From CAVQFD01 sp963724695 (lineage in GTDB: Bacteria > Acidobacteriota > Vicinamibacteria > Vicinamibacterales > CAVVIG01): a stretch of DNA of 64,000 nt. The position numbers and the translations under genes are program-made. This document shows, piece by piece, positions 1 through 9,443 of the stretch (the first letter of the stretch is position 1; the number at the start of each line of letters is the position of its first letter). The notes under the pieces were generated by a model, which did no database searches, was not told the DNA's origin, and saw only the letters and a list, made by a program, of their open reading frames with translations. The stretch is taken from positions 620,001 through 684,000 of the forward strand of contig CAVRVW010000012.1 of the NCBI GenBank assembly GCA_963724695.1. Reading direction: 5' to 3'.

Positions 1-1624
1 CCAGATGGCACGTCGCTGGCGATCGACGAGTTCACCGTCGTGGACCTCATGGACCGCGCCCTGCTGCGGCTGACGGCCGGCCGCGCGCGGCTCACGGTGC
101 CCGGCGCCGCGGACCCAGCAGCGGCGCTGCGTTACCAGATCGATACGCCTTCGTCCTCGGTGTCGACTGAAGGCCCCGGCGAATACCGCGTGGCAGTGGC
201 ATCGTACCCCTCGGGGACGGAGACCCAGCTGTCCGTCCTGCATGGCTACGCCGTAATAGCGACGACCCAGGAGGCGGTGCGCGTGCGATCCGGAGAGCAG
301 AGCACTGCTCGCGACGGATTCGCTCCGTCCTTTCCTCGCAGCTTCAATGTGGCGCGCTATGACGAGTTCGACCGGTGGGCCGACCAGCGCCGGGAAGAGC
401 GCATGGGCTACCGAGGCGCCTCGAGCTCCGCGCAATACCTCCCCGCCGATCTTCGGGTGTACGGGGGGACGCTTGACAGCTATGGGACGTGGCAGCAGGA
501 GCCTGACTACGGGCAGGTGTGGTACCCCACGGTCGCGCCGGCGTGGCGCCCCTACTACCACGGGTCCTGGTCGTCGGTCCCTGGCTACGGTTGGACGTGG
601 AGGGGGCTCGATCGCTGGGCCTGGCCCACGCATCACTACGGACGGTGGGGGCACAGGGGTGCGCGGTGGTTCTGGATTCCTGGTCGACACTGGGGACCGG
701 CGTGGGTTTCGTGGGGCGTTGCGCCTGGCTATGTGGGCTGGTGTCCGCTCGGTTTCAACAATCGACCCGTGTTCGCCATGTCCGTCTCGACGGGCTACGC
801 GTGGAACGGATGGGTGGCGATGCCGCGCGGGCGATTCGGAGCGCATGGCGCGTTCGTGCACCGCGAGGCCGTGCATCATCGCGCCCTAGGCTCCACGCCG
901 TTCATCACCCAGGCTCACCCGCCGGTCGCCGTGCCGCTCGCCGCACGCAACGGCCGCGCGCGCGGCGGAAATGCGGCAGCCTACCGCCTTGGCGCGCCCG
1001 TTCCGAACCAGTCGCCGGCCCGAATGCCCGGGACAGTCAACGGGCAGCGCTCGACGCCCGCGACACCGACGCCGCCGTCGGCAGTGCCGATAGGGCCGGG
1101 CGGAGGCCGACCGGTGGCAGCGTCCCGCAATCGGGGGATTGACGCGTCGCAGCGCGCAGCCCCCGGCGTCATCACGGGAGGCAGACCAGGCGTGGTTGCC
1201 CGCACGCCATCAGGGGGCGCGCCCGAGCCGACGATGAACCCGTATTCCGGAACCGGCGTGATTCGCGCCAACCGCGGTCGATCCGGTTCACCCGACGTCA
1301 TTCCTGGCATCTCAGGCGGCAGCTCCGCATATGGTCCGACGCCTGGGCGATCTGGAGCCGTCCGGCGCGGTCCGGCACCTCCTCCCGCGGTGCTTCCGCG
1401 CGAGGCTCAGCCCCGCCAGCCGGGCGCGGCAGTGCTTCCACGCGAGGCACCGCCCCGCCAGCCGGGTGCGGCAGCGCTTCCGCGCGAGGCGCCGCCACGC
1501 CAGCAGCCTGTCGCCGCCCCTTCGCATGAGGCGTCGGCCCCCGACCTCGTCTTCCGGTGCGGCGGCCGCGTCTCCCCGTCGCGGCTCGGGCGCTGGCGAC
1601 TCGGGACGCGCGAGAAGGCGCTAG
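1..1624 (+). CDS. FecR/DUF6600-like secreted protein, 5' truncated, one frame break
   Basis: The reading frame is open from the first base, so the gene starts before the window. The first ~90 residues look like the end of a FecR-type beta-sandwich (DGTSLAIDEFTVVDL, then ALLRLTAGRARLTV). Residues ~110-280 are very rich in Tyr, Trp and Gly (WYPTVAPAWRPYYHGSW and similar), as in DUF6600 proteins found beside FecR domains in Acidobacteriota and Proteobacteria. The C-terminus is a Pro/Arg/Ala low-complexity tail containing three 14-residue repeats. The original frame stays open to 2409 by running antisense-like through the next gene, which is not credible. A one-base slip at the C5 run at 1538-1542 gives a Ser/Ala/Gly tail and a stop at 1622-1624, ten bases before the next gene. 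Function unknown; an extracytoplasmic role is inferred from the family. Confidence 0.7.
1390..1515 (+). repeat. Three 42-bp tandem repeats in coding sequence
   Basis: Three consecutive 42-base units (1390, 1432, 1474) encode VLPREAQPRQPGAA, VLPREAPPRQPGAA and ALPREAPPRQQPVAA. They form the Pro/Arg-rich tail of the DUF6600-like protein. The copies differ by only a few bases, so the number may vary between strains. Confidence 0.9.
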
Positions 1625-1633
1625 AATCAGGGC

Positions 1634-3957
1634 GTGCATTTCGTCGTCCGCTTCGCGCGCGGTGCGGTGGTCGTCGCGTTGTTTCTGACAGCGGCGACTG
1701 CTGGCATCCTGAGCGGCGTCATGTTCGCGTACGCTGGCGACCTCCCCGAGATTTCGGCGCTCGACAACTACGCTCCGAGCACCATCACGAGGGTCTATGC
1801 GTCGGGCGGCGAGCTCGTCGGCGAGTTTGCCGTGCAGCGGCGCCTGATCGTCGGGTACGAGAGCATCGCTCCGCAGCTCCGCCAGGCGATCATCGCGGCG
1901 GAAGACGGCGACTTCAACACGCACTTCGGGCTCAGCATCTCGCACATCATCGCCGCCGTGAGCCGCGACATTCTGCGCGCGGCGGCAGACGTGGCGGCCG
2001 GCCGGAAGACCTCCCGCCCGGCCGGAGCCAGCACCCTCACCCAGCAGCTGGCACGAACGCTGTTCCCGCAGGCCGTCGGCTTCAGCATCGGCGACCTCAG
2101 CCTCGAACGGAAGATCAAGGAAGCGATCGTCGCCGTTCAAATAGAAAAGCGTTACACCAAGGACGAGATCCTCACCTTCTACGCCAACCACATGCTCCTC
2201 GGCCACGGCACGTACGGGGTCGAGGCGGGTGCGCGCATGTACTTCGGCAAGTCGGCCAAGGACGTGTCGCTCGAAGAGGCCGCGATGCTCGCCGGCATCT
2301 TCCAGTCGCCCGGCCGGCAGAGCCCGTTTGTCAACGTGGGCGCCGCCACGGGCCGCAGAAACTACGCGCTGCAGCGGATGGCCGACGAGGGGTTCATCAC
2401 ACAGGCTGAGGCGGACACCGCCAAGAAGCAGCCCATCGTCGTGAGGGGGCAACCACAGCAGGCCAGGTCGAGTGCCCCCTACTTCCTCGAAGAGGTGCGC
2501 CAGCACCTCGAACAGGAGTACGGCGCCAAGGCGCTGTACGAAGGCGGGCTGTCGGTCACCTCCACGCTCGACGCCGCGCTGCAGAACGTCGCGAACCGCG
2601 CGGTCGACCGCGGCGTCCGCGCCGTGGACAAGCGTCGAGGCTATCGCCGGCCGACGCGGAACGTGCTGGCGGAGGGCCATCAGATCGACGCGTTCAAGGA
2701 CGAGCGCTGGTCGCGGCCGATCGCCGTCGGCGACATCGTGCCCGCCATCGTGGCGAGCCTCGAGAGCCCAGCCCCCGCCAACGGCGCGCGGCTGCGCATC
2801 GGTCCTTACACCGCGGATCTCGCGCCTTCGGGCTTTGCGTGGACCAGGCGGCCGGCGGCCTCCAGCCTGTTCAAGACCGGCGACCTCATCGAAGTTCAGG
2901 TGCGGGCCCTGGACTTGTCGAGCGCCATCGCTTCGGTCTCCCTGGAGCAGCGACCGATCCTCGAAGGCGCGCTCGTGGCGATCGACAACCGGACCGGCCA
3001 GGTCAAGGCCATGGTGGGTGGCCTCGACTTCGGCCGCAGCAAGTTCAATCGGGCCGTCCAGGCGTTCCGGCAGCTCGGCTCGACATTCAAGCCGATCGTG
3101 TATACAGCCGCGATCGATCGCGGGTACACGCCGGCCTCGGTCATTGTCGACGAGCCCGTCGTCTATCCCTCAGGCAGCGGCGAGCCCTACAGCCCGCAGA
3201 ACTACGACCACAAGTTCGAAGGCCAGGTCACGTTGCGGCGCTCGCTCGAGCAATCGCGCAACATTCCGGCGATCAAGGTCATGGACGCGATCGGTCCGAA
3301 GAACGTCGTCGCTTATGGCAAGCGCTTCGGTTTCACCCAGGAATTCCCGCCGTACCTGCCCATCGCGCTCGGCGCTGGCGACGGTACGCTTCTCGAGGTG
3401 ACGAGCGCGTATACGGTGTTTCCGAACCAGGGCGTGCGGATGCCGCCGTTCAACATCCTCAAAGTCACCGATCGCGACGGCAACCTGCTGGAAGAGAACC
3501 GTGCGGAGCCTGTCGACGTCATCCGCGCGGACACCGCCTACGTGGTGACCAACATGCTCCGCGGCGTCGTCCAGCGCGGCACGGCGGCGTCCGCCGCGAG
3601 CATCGAGTGGCCCCTCGCCGGCAAGACCGGCACTGTCGATGAGAACACCGACGCCTGGTTCATCGGGTTCGATCCGTACATCACGGTCGGCGTGTGGGTT
3701 GGCCACGACGAGAAGCGCCCGATCGGCACGACAGAGACGGGCGCGGCGGCGGCGCTGCCGATCTGGATCGAGTTCATGAAGGCGTACATCGACGCGCGGC
3801 CTGACAAGGACACGCCGCCCACGTTCGAAGCACCCGGCAACATCGTCTTCCTGGCGGTTGACCGCTCCACCGGCGCGCTCCTGCCATCCGACACCGATGG
3901 CGGCATCTCCGAAGCGTTCATCTCCGGCACCCAGCCGGGGGTGGAGCGTTCCGCTAG
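1634..3957 (+). CDS. Class A penicillin-binding protein (PBP1A type)
   Basis: Bifunctional peptidoglycan synthase anchored by an N-terminal membrane segment (residues ~9-32). The glycosyltransferase GT51 domain follows, with the catalytic Glu in AAEDGDF (Glu90) and GASTLTQQLART. The transpeptidase domain shows all three motifs: Ser483-Thr-Phe-Lys486, Ser541-Arg-Asn and Lys664-Thr-Gly-Thr. Start is GTG at 1634, directly after the previous stop and overlapping a TAGAAT -10-like box (1622-1627), which suggests near-leaderless transcription. The literal frame runs on to 4444, through the next gene and into antisense of murJ. One more G in the G5 run at 3937-3941 would end the protein at 3957 (…GTQPGGGAFR), which I prefer. 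The enzyme family and active sites are certain; the exact C-terminus is not. Confidence 0.9.
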
Positions 3958-4019
3958 CGGTTCGGGGGACTATCGCTCGAGCGGCAGTCGCAGGTTCCAG
4001 CCGTCTCGGAGGCGAGATC

Positions 4020-4331
4020 ATGAGCGAACTGAGCGTCAATCGCATCAGCGGCTACACCGTGCTGGGCCTCTCCCTGTTCTCGATGCTCCTGGTTGTCGGC
4101 GCCACCGTTCTCACGATGCTCGGCAGGTTCGACCCATCGCCCGACGGCGACGAAGGCGCCGCAGCCCATCTCTTCCAGCTCGCTGTCGTTCTGCTCCTGC
4201 CGACAGGGCTGACTTTCTTGGCGACCGCGGACTGGCGGCAACCCTGGAAGGTGGCGAAGCGCCTCGCAGTGCCGGCGGTGGCGCTCGTGGTGGCCTTCGC
4301 AACGCTGTTCTACATGGAGAACGTGCGATAA
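4020..4331 (+). CDS. Small three-helix membrane protein, unknown function
   Basis: A 103-residue protein starting MSELSVNRISGYTV. A good ribosome-binding site (GGAGGCGAG) lies seven bases before the ATG. Three hydrophobic stretches (about residues 10-32, 47-70 and 80-98) predict an inner-membrane protein. It follows the penicillin-binding protein on the same strand and converges with murJ, whose stop is only four bases away. I do not recognise the family. Its good Shine-Dalgarno sequence and membrane topology argue that it is real and that the long open extension of the upstream gene across it is not. Confidence 0.6.
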   Translation: MSELSVNRISGYTVLGLSLFSMLLVVGATVLTMLGRFDPSPDGDEGAAAHLFQLAVVLLLPTGLTFLATADWRQPWKVAKRLAVPAVALVVAFATLFYMENVR

Positions 4332-4335
4332 GCGC

Positions 4336-5914
4336 TCAGGCTATTCGTCGCCCGGTCACACGCGCGAGGAGCGCCGTGGCCTCGGGCACGCGCATCGCGA
4401 TCGTCGCGCCTCCGAAGGTCGCCGTGAACGCGGCGAGCACGTAAATCGCCACCACCACTGGATGGAGCGGCGGGAGGGCAATCTTCGCTCCCCAGGCGAC
4501 CGCGGCTGCCGCCGTGGCCGCGGCCCACAGCACAGCCAGGAAACCCGTTGGGAGCCCGGTCAGCCCGATGCGCGCGTTCAATGACCGCCGGAGCAGGAGC
4601 AGTTCCACCCACGCGGCCAGAGAGGCGGACACCGTCAGCCCGGCCGCCCCCAGCCTGGCTTCGAGCCCCAGCCAGGACACGAGCGGGACGGCAAAGACGT
4701 ACCCGAGCACGGCTGCCAGGCCCACGTGCACGAGGGCATACCGAAAGGGCGTGCGTGTGTCGCCGAGCGCGTAGAACGCCGATGAGTACAGCCGCCCCAA
4801 GGTGGCCGGCAACAGGCCCAGCGCCGCACCGCCGAGGATCATCCACACGTAGACGGCATCCGCGTACACAAACCGGCCTGTCTGCAGGACGGCCGCTGCG
4901 ACGACGTCTCCGAGAGCCACCAGGATCATGGCGGACGGTACGACGAAGTAGGCGATCTGCCGCAATCCCCGATCCAGCCTGGCGCGCAGCGGACCGAAAT
5001 CCGCGTGCCCGCGCGACGCCTCGCCGGCCATGGCCGGCAGTTCCGCCGCCGCCACCGACATTCCGAACACGCTGACTGGCAGCGTGTACAAGAGCTGCGC
5101 ATTCGCCAGGCCCGTCACGGCGCCCGTTGGCAGCAGGCTCGCGATCATCCCGTCGATGTACGCGCTCGTTTGCAGCACTCCGCGGCTGAAGAACACCGGC
5201 ACGAAGTTTCGGACGACCAGCTGCACTTCAGCCGAGAACACTTGCAGTCCGGGCCGGAGGTTGGGTGCCACCAGGAGCACAACGGGGAGCTGCACCGCGA
5301 ACTGCAGCGCGCTGCCAGCCACCGAGCCCCAGGCCAGCCACACGGCCAACTGCGGCAGCGACGAGCCGGGGCCCCAGACCAGGAGCGTCGCAATCATCGC
5401 GACGTTCCAGACGACAGGGGCCGCATAGGACAGCAGAAACCGGCGGTGGCTGTTGAGCACTCCCAGGCACCAGGCCGAGAGCACGAGCAGCGCGGCTCCG
5501 GGGAACAGCACCCGGACGAGCGTGACGGTCAGCTCGCGCTTGCTGCCGGAAAAGCCCGGCGCCACGACGGCAGTGAGCACGGGCGCGAGGAGAACGCCGA
5601 GCGCAACGATCGCCGAGACGACCAGCGCCAGAAGGGAGCCGACGATACCCGCGATGCGATCGGCCTCGGCCGACTGGCCGCGCGACAGCAGGCGAGCGTA
5701 GACCGGAATGAACGACGCCGACAGCGCTCCTTCGCCGAAGAGATTCTGAAGGAAGTTGGGAATGCGGAACGCCGCGTTGAACGCGTCGGCGGCCTCCGAC
5801 TGCAGGCCGAAATAGTGCGCGAACACGCGAAGGCGGACGAGCCCGGTCAGACGGCTGAGGAGAATCCCGGTCGCGACCAGGACCGCGTGCGCCCCCCTCG
5901 CTGCCCCGCCTCAC
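4336..5914 (-). CDS. murJ: Lipid II flippase MurJ, one frame break near the start
   Basis: MurJ/MviN moves lipid-linked peptidoglycan precursors across the inner membrane. The protein has about 14 hydrophobic segments and the family N-terminal signature (ATGILLSRLTGLVRLRVFAH, then DAFNAAFRIPNFLQNLFGEG and ALSASFIPVY). Read literally, the frame only has a GTG at 5826, which would cut off the first helix. The upstream bases 5827-5880 clearly encode the missing helix but have no start codon. A GTG at 5914 overlaps the prfB stop (GTGA) and joins that frame if one G is removed from the G6 run (C6 at 5892-5897 on the plus strand). It is the last gene of the operon that begins near 11653. Confidence 0.92.
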
Positions 5915-7051
5915 TCAACGTCGTCGTCTGAGGGCGAGACCTCGCCGAGGGTCCCGTTCGCCTTCTTCATCAGGAAGGTCTTGATGAGGATATCGATGTC
6001 GCCGTCCAGCACCCGGTTGACATCGCCGACCTGCTCCTTGGTCCGATGGTCCTTCACCAGCTGGTACGGGTGCAGCACGTAGCTCCGGATCTGGCTGCCG
6101 AAGGCAATGTCTTTCTTCACGCCGCTGATCTGCTCGAGCTTGCTCTGCTGCTCCTTCATCTTGAGGTCGTAAAGGCGTGCCTTCAACACCCGCATGGCCG
6201 AGTCGCGGTTGCGGTGCTGCGAACGCTCGTTCTGGCACGACACGACGATGCCGCTTGGCAGATGCGTCAGCCGGACCGCGGAGTCCGTGACGTTGACGTG
6301 CTGGCCGCCGGCGCCACTCGAACGGTACGTATCGATACGGAGATCCTTGTCGTCGATCTCCACGTCGACATCCTCGGGCAGCTCCGGCCAGACGTGCACG
6401 GAGGCAAACGAGGTGTGGCGCCGCGCTGCCTGATCGAACGGCGAAATGCGCACGAGCCGGTGCACGCCCGCCTCCGCGGCGAGCAAACCGTACGCGTAGT
6501 CGCCCGCGACCGTCACGGTCGCGCTCTTCAGCCCCGCTTCGTCCCCGGGCTGGTAGTCGATGACCTCGCGCTTGAACCCACGGCGCTCGGTCCACCGGAG
6601 GTACATGCGCAGCAGCATCTCCGCCCAGTCCTGCGACTCGGTGCCGCCTGCGCCGGGATGAATGGTGAGGATGGCGTTCTTGCGGTCGTGCTCGCCGCCG
6701 AGCATCTTCTTGATCTCGCCGGCCTGGACTTCCTGATCGAACAGCTCCAGGCCCTGGGCGAACTCCGCGTCCACGGCCTCGCCCGCCTCCGCCCACTCGA
6801 CGAGCACGGACAGGTCGTCCCGCTTCTTGGCCAGCGACAGAACGAGATCGCGGTCCTGCTCGAGGCGGCGCCTGCGCTGCAGGACCTTCTGCGCCTCGGC
6901 CTGATCCTTCCAGAAATCCGCGGCGGCCGTGCGAGCCTCGAGGCGGCTCAGTTCTTCTTCAGGTTTGGCGGCCTCAAAGATAGCTCCGAAGATCCTGGGC
7001 TCGCTTGCTCAGATCCTCGAAGCGGCGCTTCAAATCGTCGACGGTCGGCAT
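5911..7051 (-). CDS. prfB: Peptide chain release factor 2 (programmed frameshift)
   Basis: RF2 recognises UGA and UAA stops and triggers peptide release. The first 25 codons (ATG at 7051, MPTVDDLKRRFEDL…) end in an in-frame TGA at 6976-6974. The rest of the protein continues in the +1 frame to 5911, giving 379 residues, the usual size. The junction reads CGGAGC TAT CTT TGA G, the same layout as the autoregulatory site of Escherichia coli prfB, so the break is biological. The SPF anticodon-mimic motif (ISPFDQAARR) is at residues ~203-205 and the catalytic GGQ (SGAGGQHVN) at ~248-250. The gene lies 38 bases downstream of lnt and overlaps murJ by four bases. Confidence 0.95.
6974..6990 (-). promoter_or_regulatory. 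prfB: prfB +1 recoding site
   Basis: On the minus strand the sequence is CGGAGC-TAT-CTT-TGA-G. It contains a Shine-Dalgarno-like GGAG, the slippery CTT codon and the in-frame UGA. In other bacteria, low RF2 lets the ribosome slip from CTT-T and read on, so RF2 controls its own level. The spacing between the Shine-Dalgarno-like element and CTT matches the known site. Confidence 0.9.
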
Positions 7052-7089
7052 GAAGGTATTCTACTTCGTCTGCCGCGCTGGCCAGGCGA

Positions 7090-8643
7090 TCACCGGCGGC
7101 GCGCGCGAGCCATGAGCACCGCCGCCACTGTCAAGACCAGCGAGGCGTACGCCACGACGTCCCCAATTTGCGTGTAGAGCGTGGGCGCCTGCACGAGATG
7201 CACCTCACCGACAATGACCTCGGGGGCAAAGAGCTGGCTGCGGGCGAGGACGCGGCCATAGGGGTCGACGATCCCGCTGATGCCGGTATTGGCCGCGCGC
7301 ACCAGATAGCGCCCGTTCTCGATCGCGCGCATGGACGCCTGCGCGAAATGCTGATGCGGCGCCACCGTACGGCCGAACCACGCGTCGTTGGTGATCGTCG
7401 TCAGCAGTTGACTGCCGTCGGCCACGAACCGGCGGACGAGATTCGGGAAGACGATCTCGTAGCAGATGGCGGTGCTCGCCAGGCCTCCGGCGATCGGCAG
7501 GATCGTCGCTTCGGTGCCGGGTGAAAAGGCGGACACGGCCTCGACCAGGGGGCCGGCGAAGAACAACAGGGACTTGAGCGGCACGTACTCTCCGAACGGC
7601 ACCAGGCGCATCTTCCGGTAGACGGCCTTCTGCTCACCATCCGGCCCGACGAGAAACGCCGCGTTGAAATAGCGGGGCGGCGTGCCCCGCTCGACCTGGG
7701 TGCTGCCGAGCAGGATGTCCACGCGCTCGTCACGCGCGATCTGCCGCACCGCTGCGGCCGCCGTCCGATCGTCCTCGAACGAGAAGGGCGTCGACGACTC
7801 CGGCCAGATGACCAGACCCGCGCCTTCGCGAATGGCCCGGCGCGTCATGTCGAGGTAGCTCGCGAAAATGGCCGATGCGCGGCTGGGATCCCACTTCTCG
7901 CCTTGCGGCACGTTCCCCTGGACCAGGCCGACACGAATCGTGGGACCTGGCGAGGTGAGCTCTCCCCGAGCGATGCGCCAGCTGCCCCACACAGCGATCA
8001 GCAGCACGCCGGCAATGGCGATCGCCGCCGGCGCCATCGGCGGGAACCTTCGATCCTGGCCTGCCTCGGCGGGGGCCACGACGGATACGCCCCACCACGC
8101 CAGGGCGGCGCTCACCGCGACCACGAGCGCTGACAGACCGTACACGCCGAAGACGCTCGCCACCTGGGCGATCGGCAGCACTTCGGTCTGGCTGTAGCCG
8201 AGCAGCACCCAGGGAAAACCACTGTAGAGATACGTGCGGCCAAGCTCCGTCGTCACCCAGACCAGAGGTGCAGCGGCGAGCGCCCGCAGTCCGTGCGCGA
8301 GACACAGGTAACGGACGACGGCACCGAAGATGGCCGGAAACGACGCCATCACCGCGACGAGGCCCGCACAGATAAGCACGGCCACCCACGTCGCGAGGCC
8401 TCCGTGCTCCGACATCACGTTGACCACCCAATAGAGCGTCCCGGCGAAATACACCAGCCCTGTGACGAAGCCGAGCATCAACGCTCGTCCCAGGGAGCCG
8501 GCGGACGGACGGACGAGCGCCGTCAGAAGAGGCGCGAGGGCGATCCAGGCAAATGCCGGGTGACCAAAACCAGGAAAGCTGAGGGCGAGAAGAACGCCAG
8601 AAGCGGCAGCGAAGGCGAGGTCGAGACGGCGAGTACGGTTCAG
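7090..8643 (-). CDS. lnt: Apolipoprotein N-acyltransferase
   Basis: Lnt adds the third acyl chain to lipoproteins at the periplasmic face of the inner membrane. The N-terminal half is a string of hydrophobic helices; the C-terminal half is a nitrilase-type domain with the expected Glu (VIWPESSTPF), Lys (YRKMRLVPFGEYVP) and Cys (ICYEIVFPN). The first ATG or TTG is at 8481-8476, but the same frame is open upstream and encodes a typical Lnt N-terminus (ASGVLLALSFPGFGHPAFAW). No ATG, GTG or TTG is available there; the only candidate is CTG at 8643, overlapping the stop of the upstream SPOR gene. Either a rare CTG start with translational coupling or a base error explains this. Confidence 0.9.
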   Translation of the reverse strand: MNRTRRLDLAFAAASGVLLALSFPGFGHPAFAWIALAPLLTALVRPSAGSLGRALMLGFVTGLVYFAGTLYWVVNVMSEHGGLATWVAVLICAGLVAVMASFPAIFGAVVRYLCLAHGLRALAAAPLVWVTTELGRTYLYSGFPWVLLGYSQTEVLPIAQVASVFGVYGLSALVVAVSAALAWWGVSVVAPAEAGQDRRFPPMAPAAIAIAGVLLIAVWGSWRIARGELTSPGPTIRVGLVQGNVPQGEKWDPSRASAIFASYLDMTRRAIREGAGLVIWPESSTPFSFEDDRTAAAAVRQIARDERVDILLGSTQVERGTPPRYFNAAFLVGPDGEQKAVYRKMRLVPFGEYVPLKSLLFFAGPLVEAVSAFSPGTEATILPIAGGLASTAICYEIVFPNLVRRFVADGSQLLTTITNDAWFGRTVAPHQHFAQASMRAIENGRYLVRAANTGISGIVDPYGRVLARSQLFAPEVIVGEVHLVQAPTLYTQIGDVVAYASLVLTVAAVLMARARRR

Positions 8644-9431
8644 CGGGTGATCCAGGGGTCGAAGCGCTCTTCCTTCTTGAGCTTGGCGCCGATCTGGTCG
8701 GCCTCGCTCTTGGTCTTGAAGGTGCCGACGCGCACGCGGTACACCACCGGGTTCCCGGACGCGGGCGTCACCACGAAGGCCCCGTACCCTTTGCCGACCA
8801 GGCGACGGGCGATATCTTCGGCTTCTCCACGATCGTTCAAAGCGGCCAACTGCACCACCCAGCCGTTCGAAAGCCCAGGTGTGCGAGCGTCGACCGGCGC
8901 CGCAGGCGCAGCCGCTCGAGGTGCGCCTGCGTTGGCCGCCGTCAGCGGTGCGGCCGCGGCCTGCGGCGTCTGCACGGCCGCCGGCTTGGCTTCAGGCGTC
9001 GCGGTCGCAGGCGGCGGAGGCGGGGTCGCCGCAGCGGCGCTCCGCTCGGCCCCACGGGTTGCAGAAGGCGGATCGGGCCGCAGCTCGTCGGTCGGGACAG
9101 CCCGCGGTACGGTCGCTGTGCTGACGGGACCTTCGCCGTCGCGGCCCCCGGGGGTTGCGCTGGGCGTCGCACTCGAACCGGACATGGACTGGGGCGTCGT
9201 CGGGGGGCCCGGCAGGAGATCGGCGGTGGGCTCGGCCGAGCGGGCCGCCGACTGGCGCTCGATGTCCTGAGCGGAGCGGACACCCCGCCCGACGAGAACA
9301 CCGCAGAGGAAGATGACGACCGAGACGACGGTCGCCGCCATGAACAGGAACACCAGCTGCTTACCGTTCAGCTGGATCTCATGAAAGCCGTCGTCCTGTG
9401 CGTGGGTAGTCAACGGCGGAGATTGTACCAC
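8640..9431 (-). CDS. SPOR-domain membrane protein
   Basis: A 263-residue protein with one transmembrane helix (about residues 28-50, VFLFMAATVVSVVIFLCGVL). A long Pro/Ala/Thr-rich linker (residues ~55-180) follows, then a C-terminal SPOR domain (WVVQLAALNDRGEAEDIARR … VVYRVRVGTFKTKSEADQI). SPOR domains bind peptidoglycan stripped of stem peptides at division sites, so a role near the septum is likely. The layout (short cytoplasmic N-terminus, single helix, linker, SPOR) is that of FtsN/DedD-like proteins. It sits directly upstream of lnt and overlaps its proposed start. Confidence 0.85.
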   Translation of the reverse strand: MVQSPPLTTHAQDDGFHEIQLNGKQLVFLFMAATVVSVVIFLCGVLVGRGVRSAQDIERQSAARSAEPTADLLPGPPTTPQSMSGSSATPSATPGGRDGEGPVSTATVPRAVPTDELRPDPPSATRGAERSAAAATPPPPPATATPEAKPAAVQTPQAAAAPLTAANAGAPRAAAPAAPVDARTPGLSNGWVVQLAALNDRGEAEDIARRLVGKGYGAFVVTPASGNPVVYRVRVGTFKTKSEADQIGAKLKKEERFDPWITR

Positions 9432-9443
9432 GGCATCTCGTGG

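Noticed and set aside
1625..2409. Extension of the first gene's frame through the penicillin-binding protein
   Set aside because: The translated part is Arg/His-rich out-of-frame sequence, while the other frame encodes conserved GT51 motifs. A slip in the C5 run explains it better.
1298..2680. 460-codon open frame on the minus strand
   Set aside because: Antisense to penicillin-binding protein. Long shadow frames are normal at this GC content, and no domain pattern is seen. The same holds for 12736-14262, 28630-30840 and 51838-53376 on the minus strand.
3958..4444. Open extension of the penicillin-binding protein frame
   Set aside because: It crosses a well-started membrane-protein gene and then reads antisense of murJ; composition is shadow-like.
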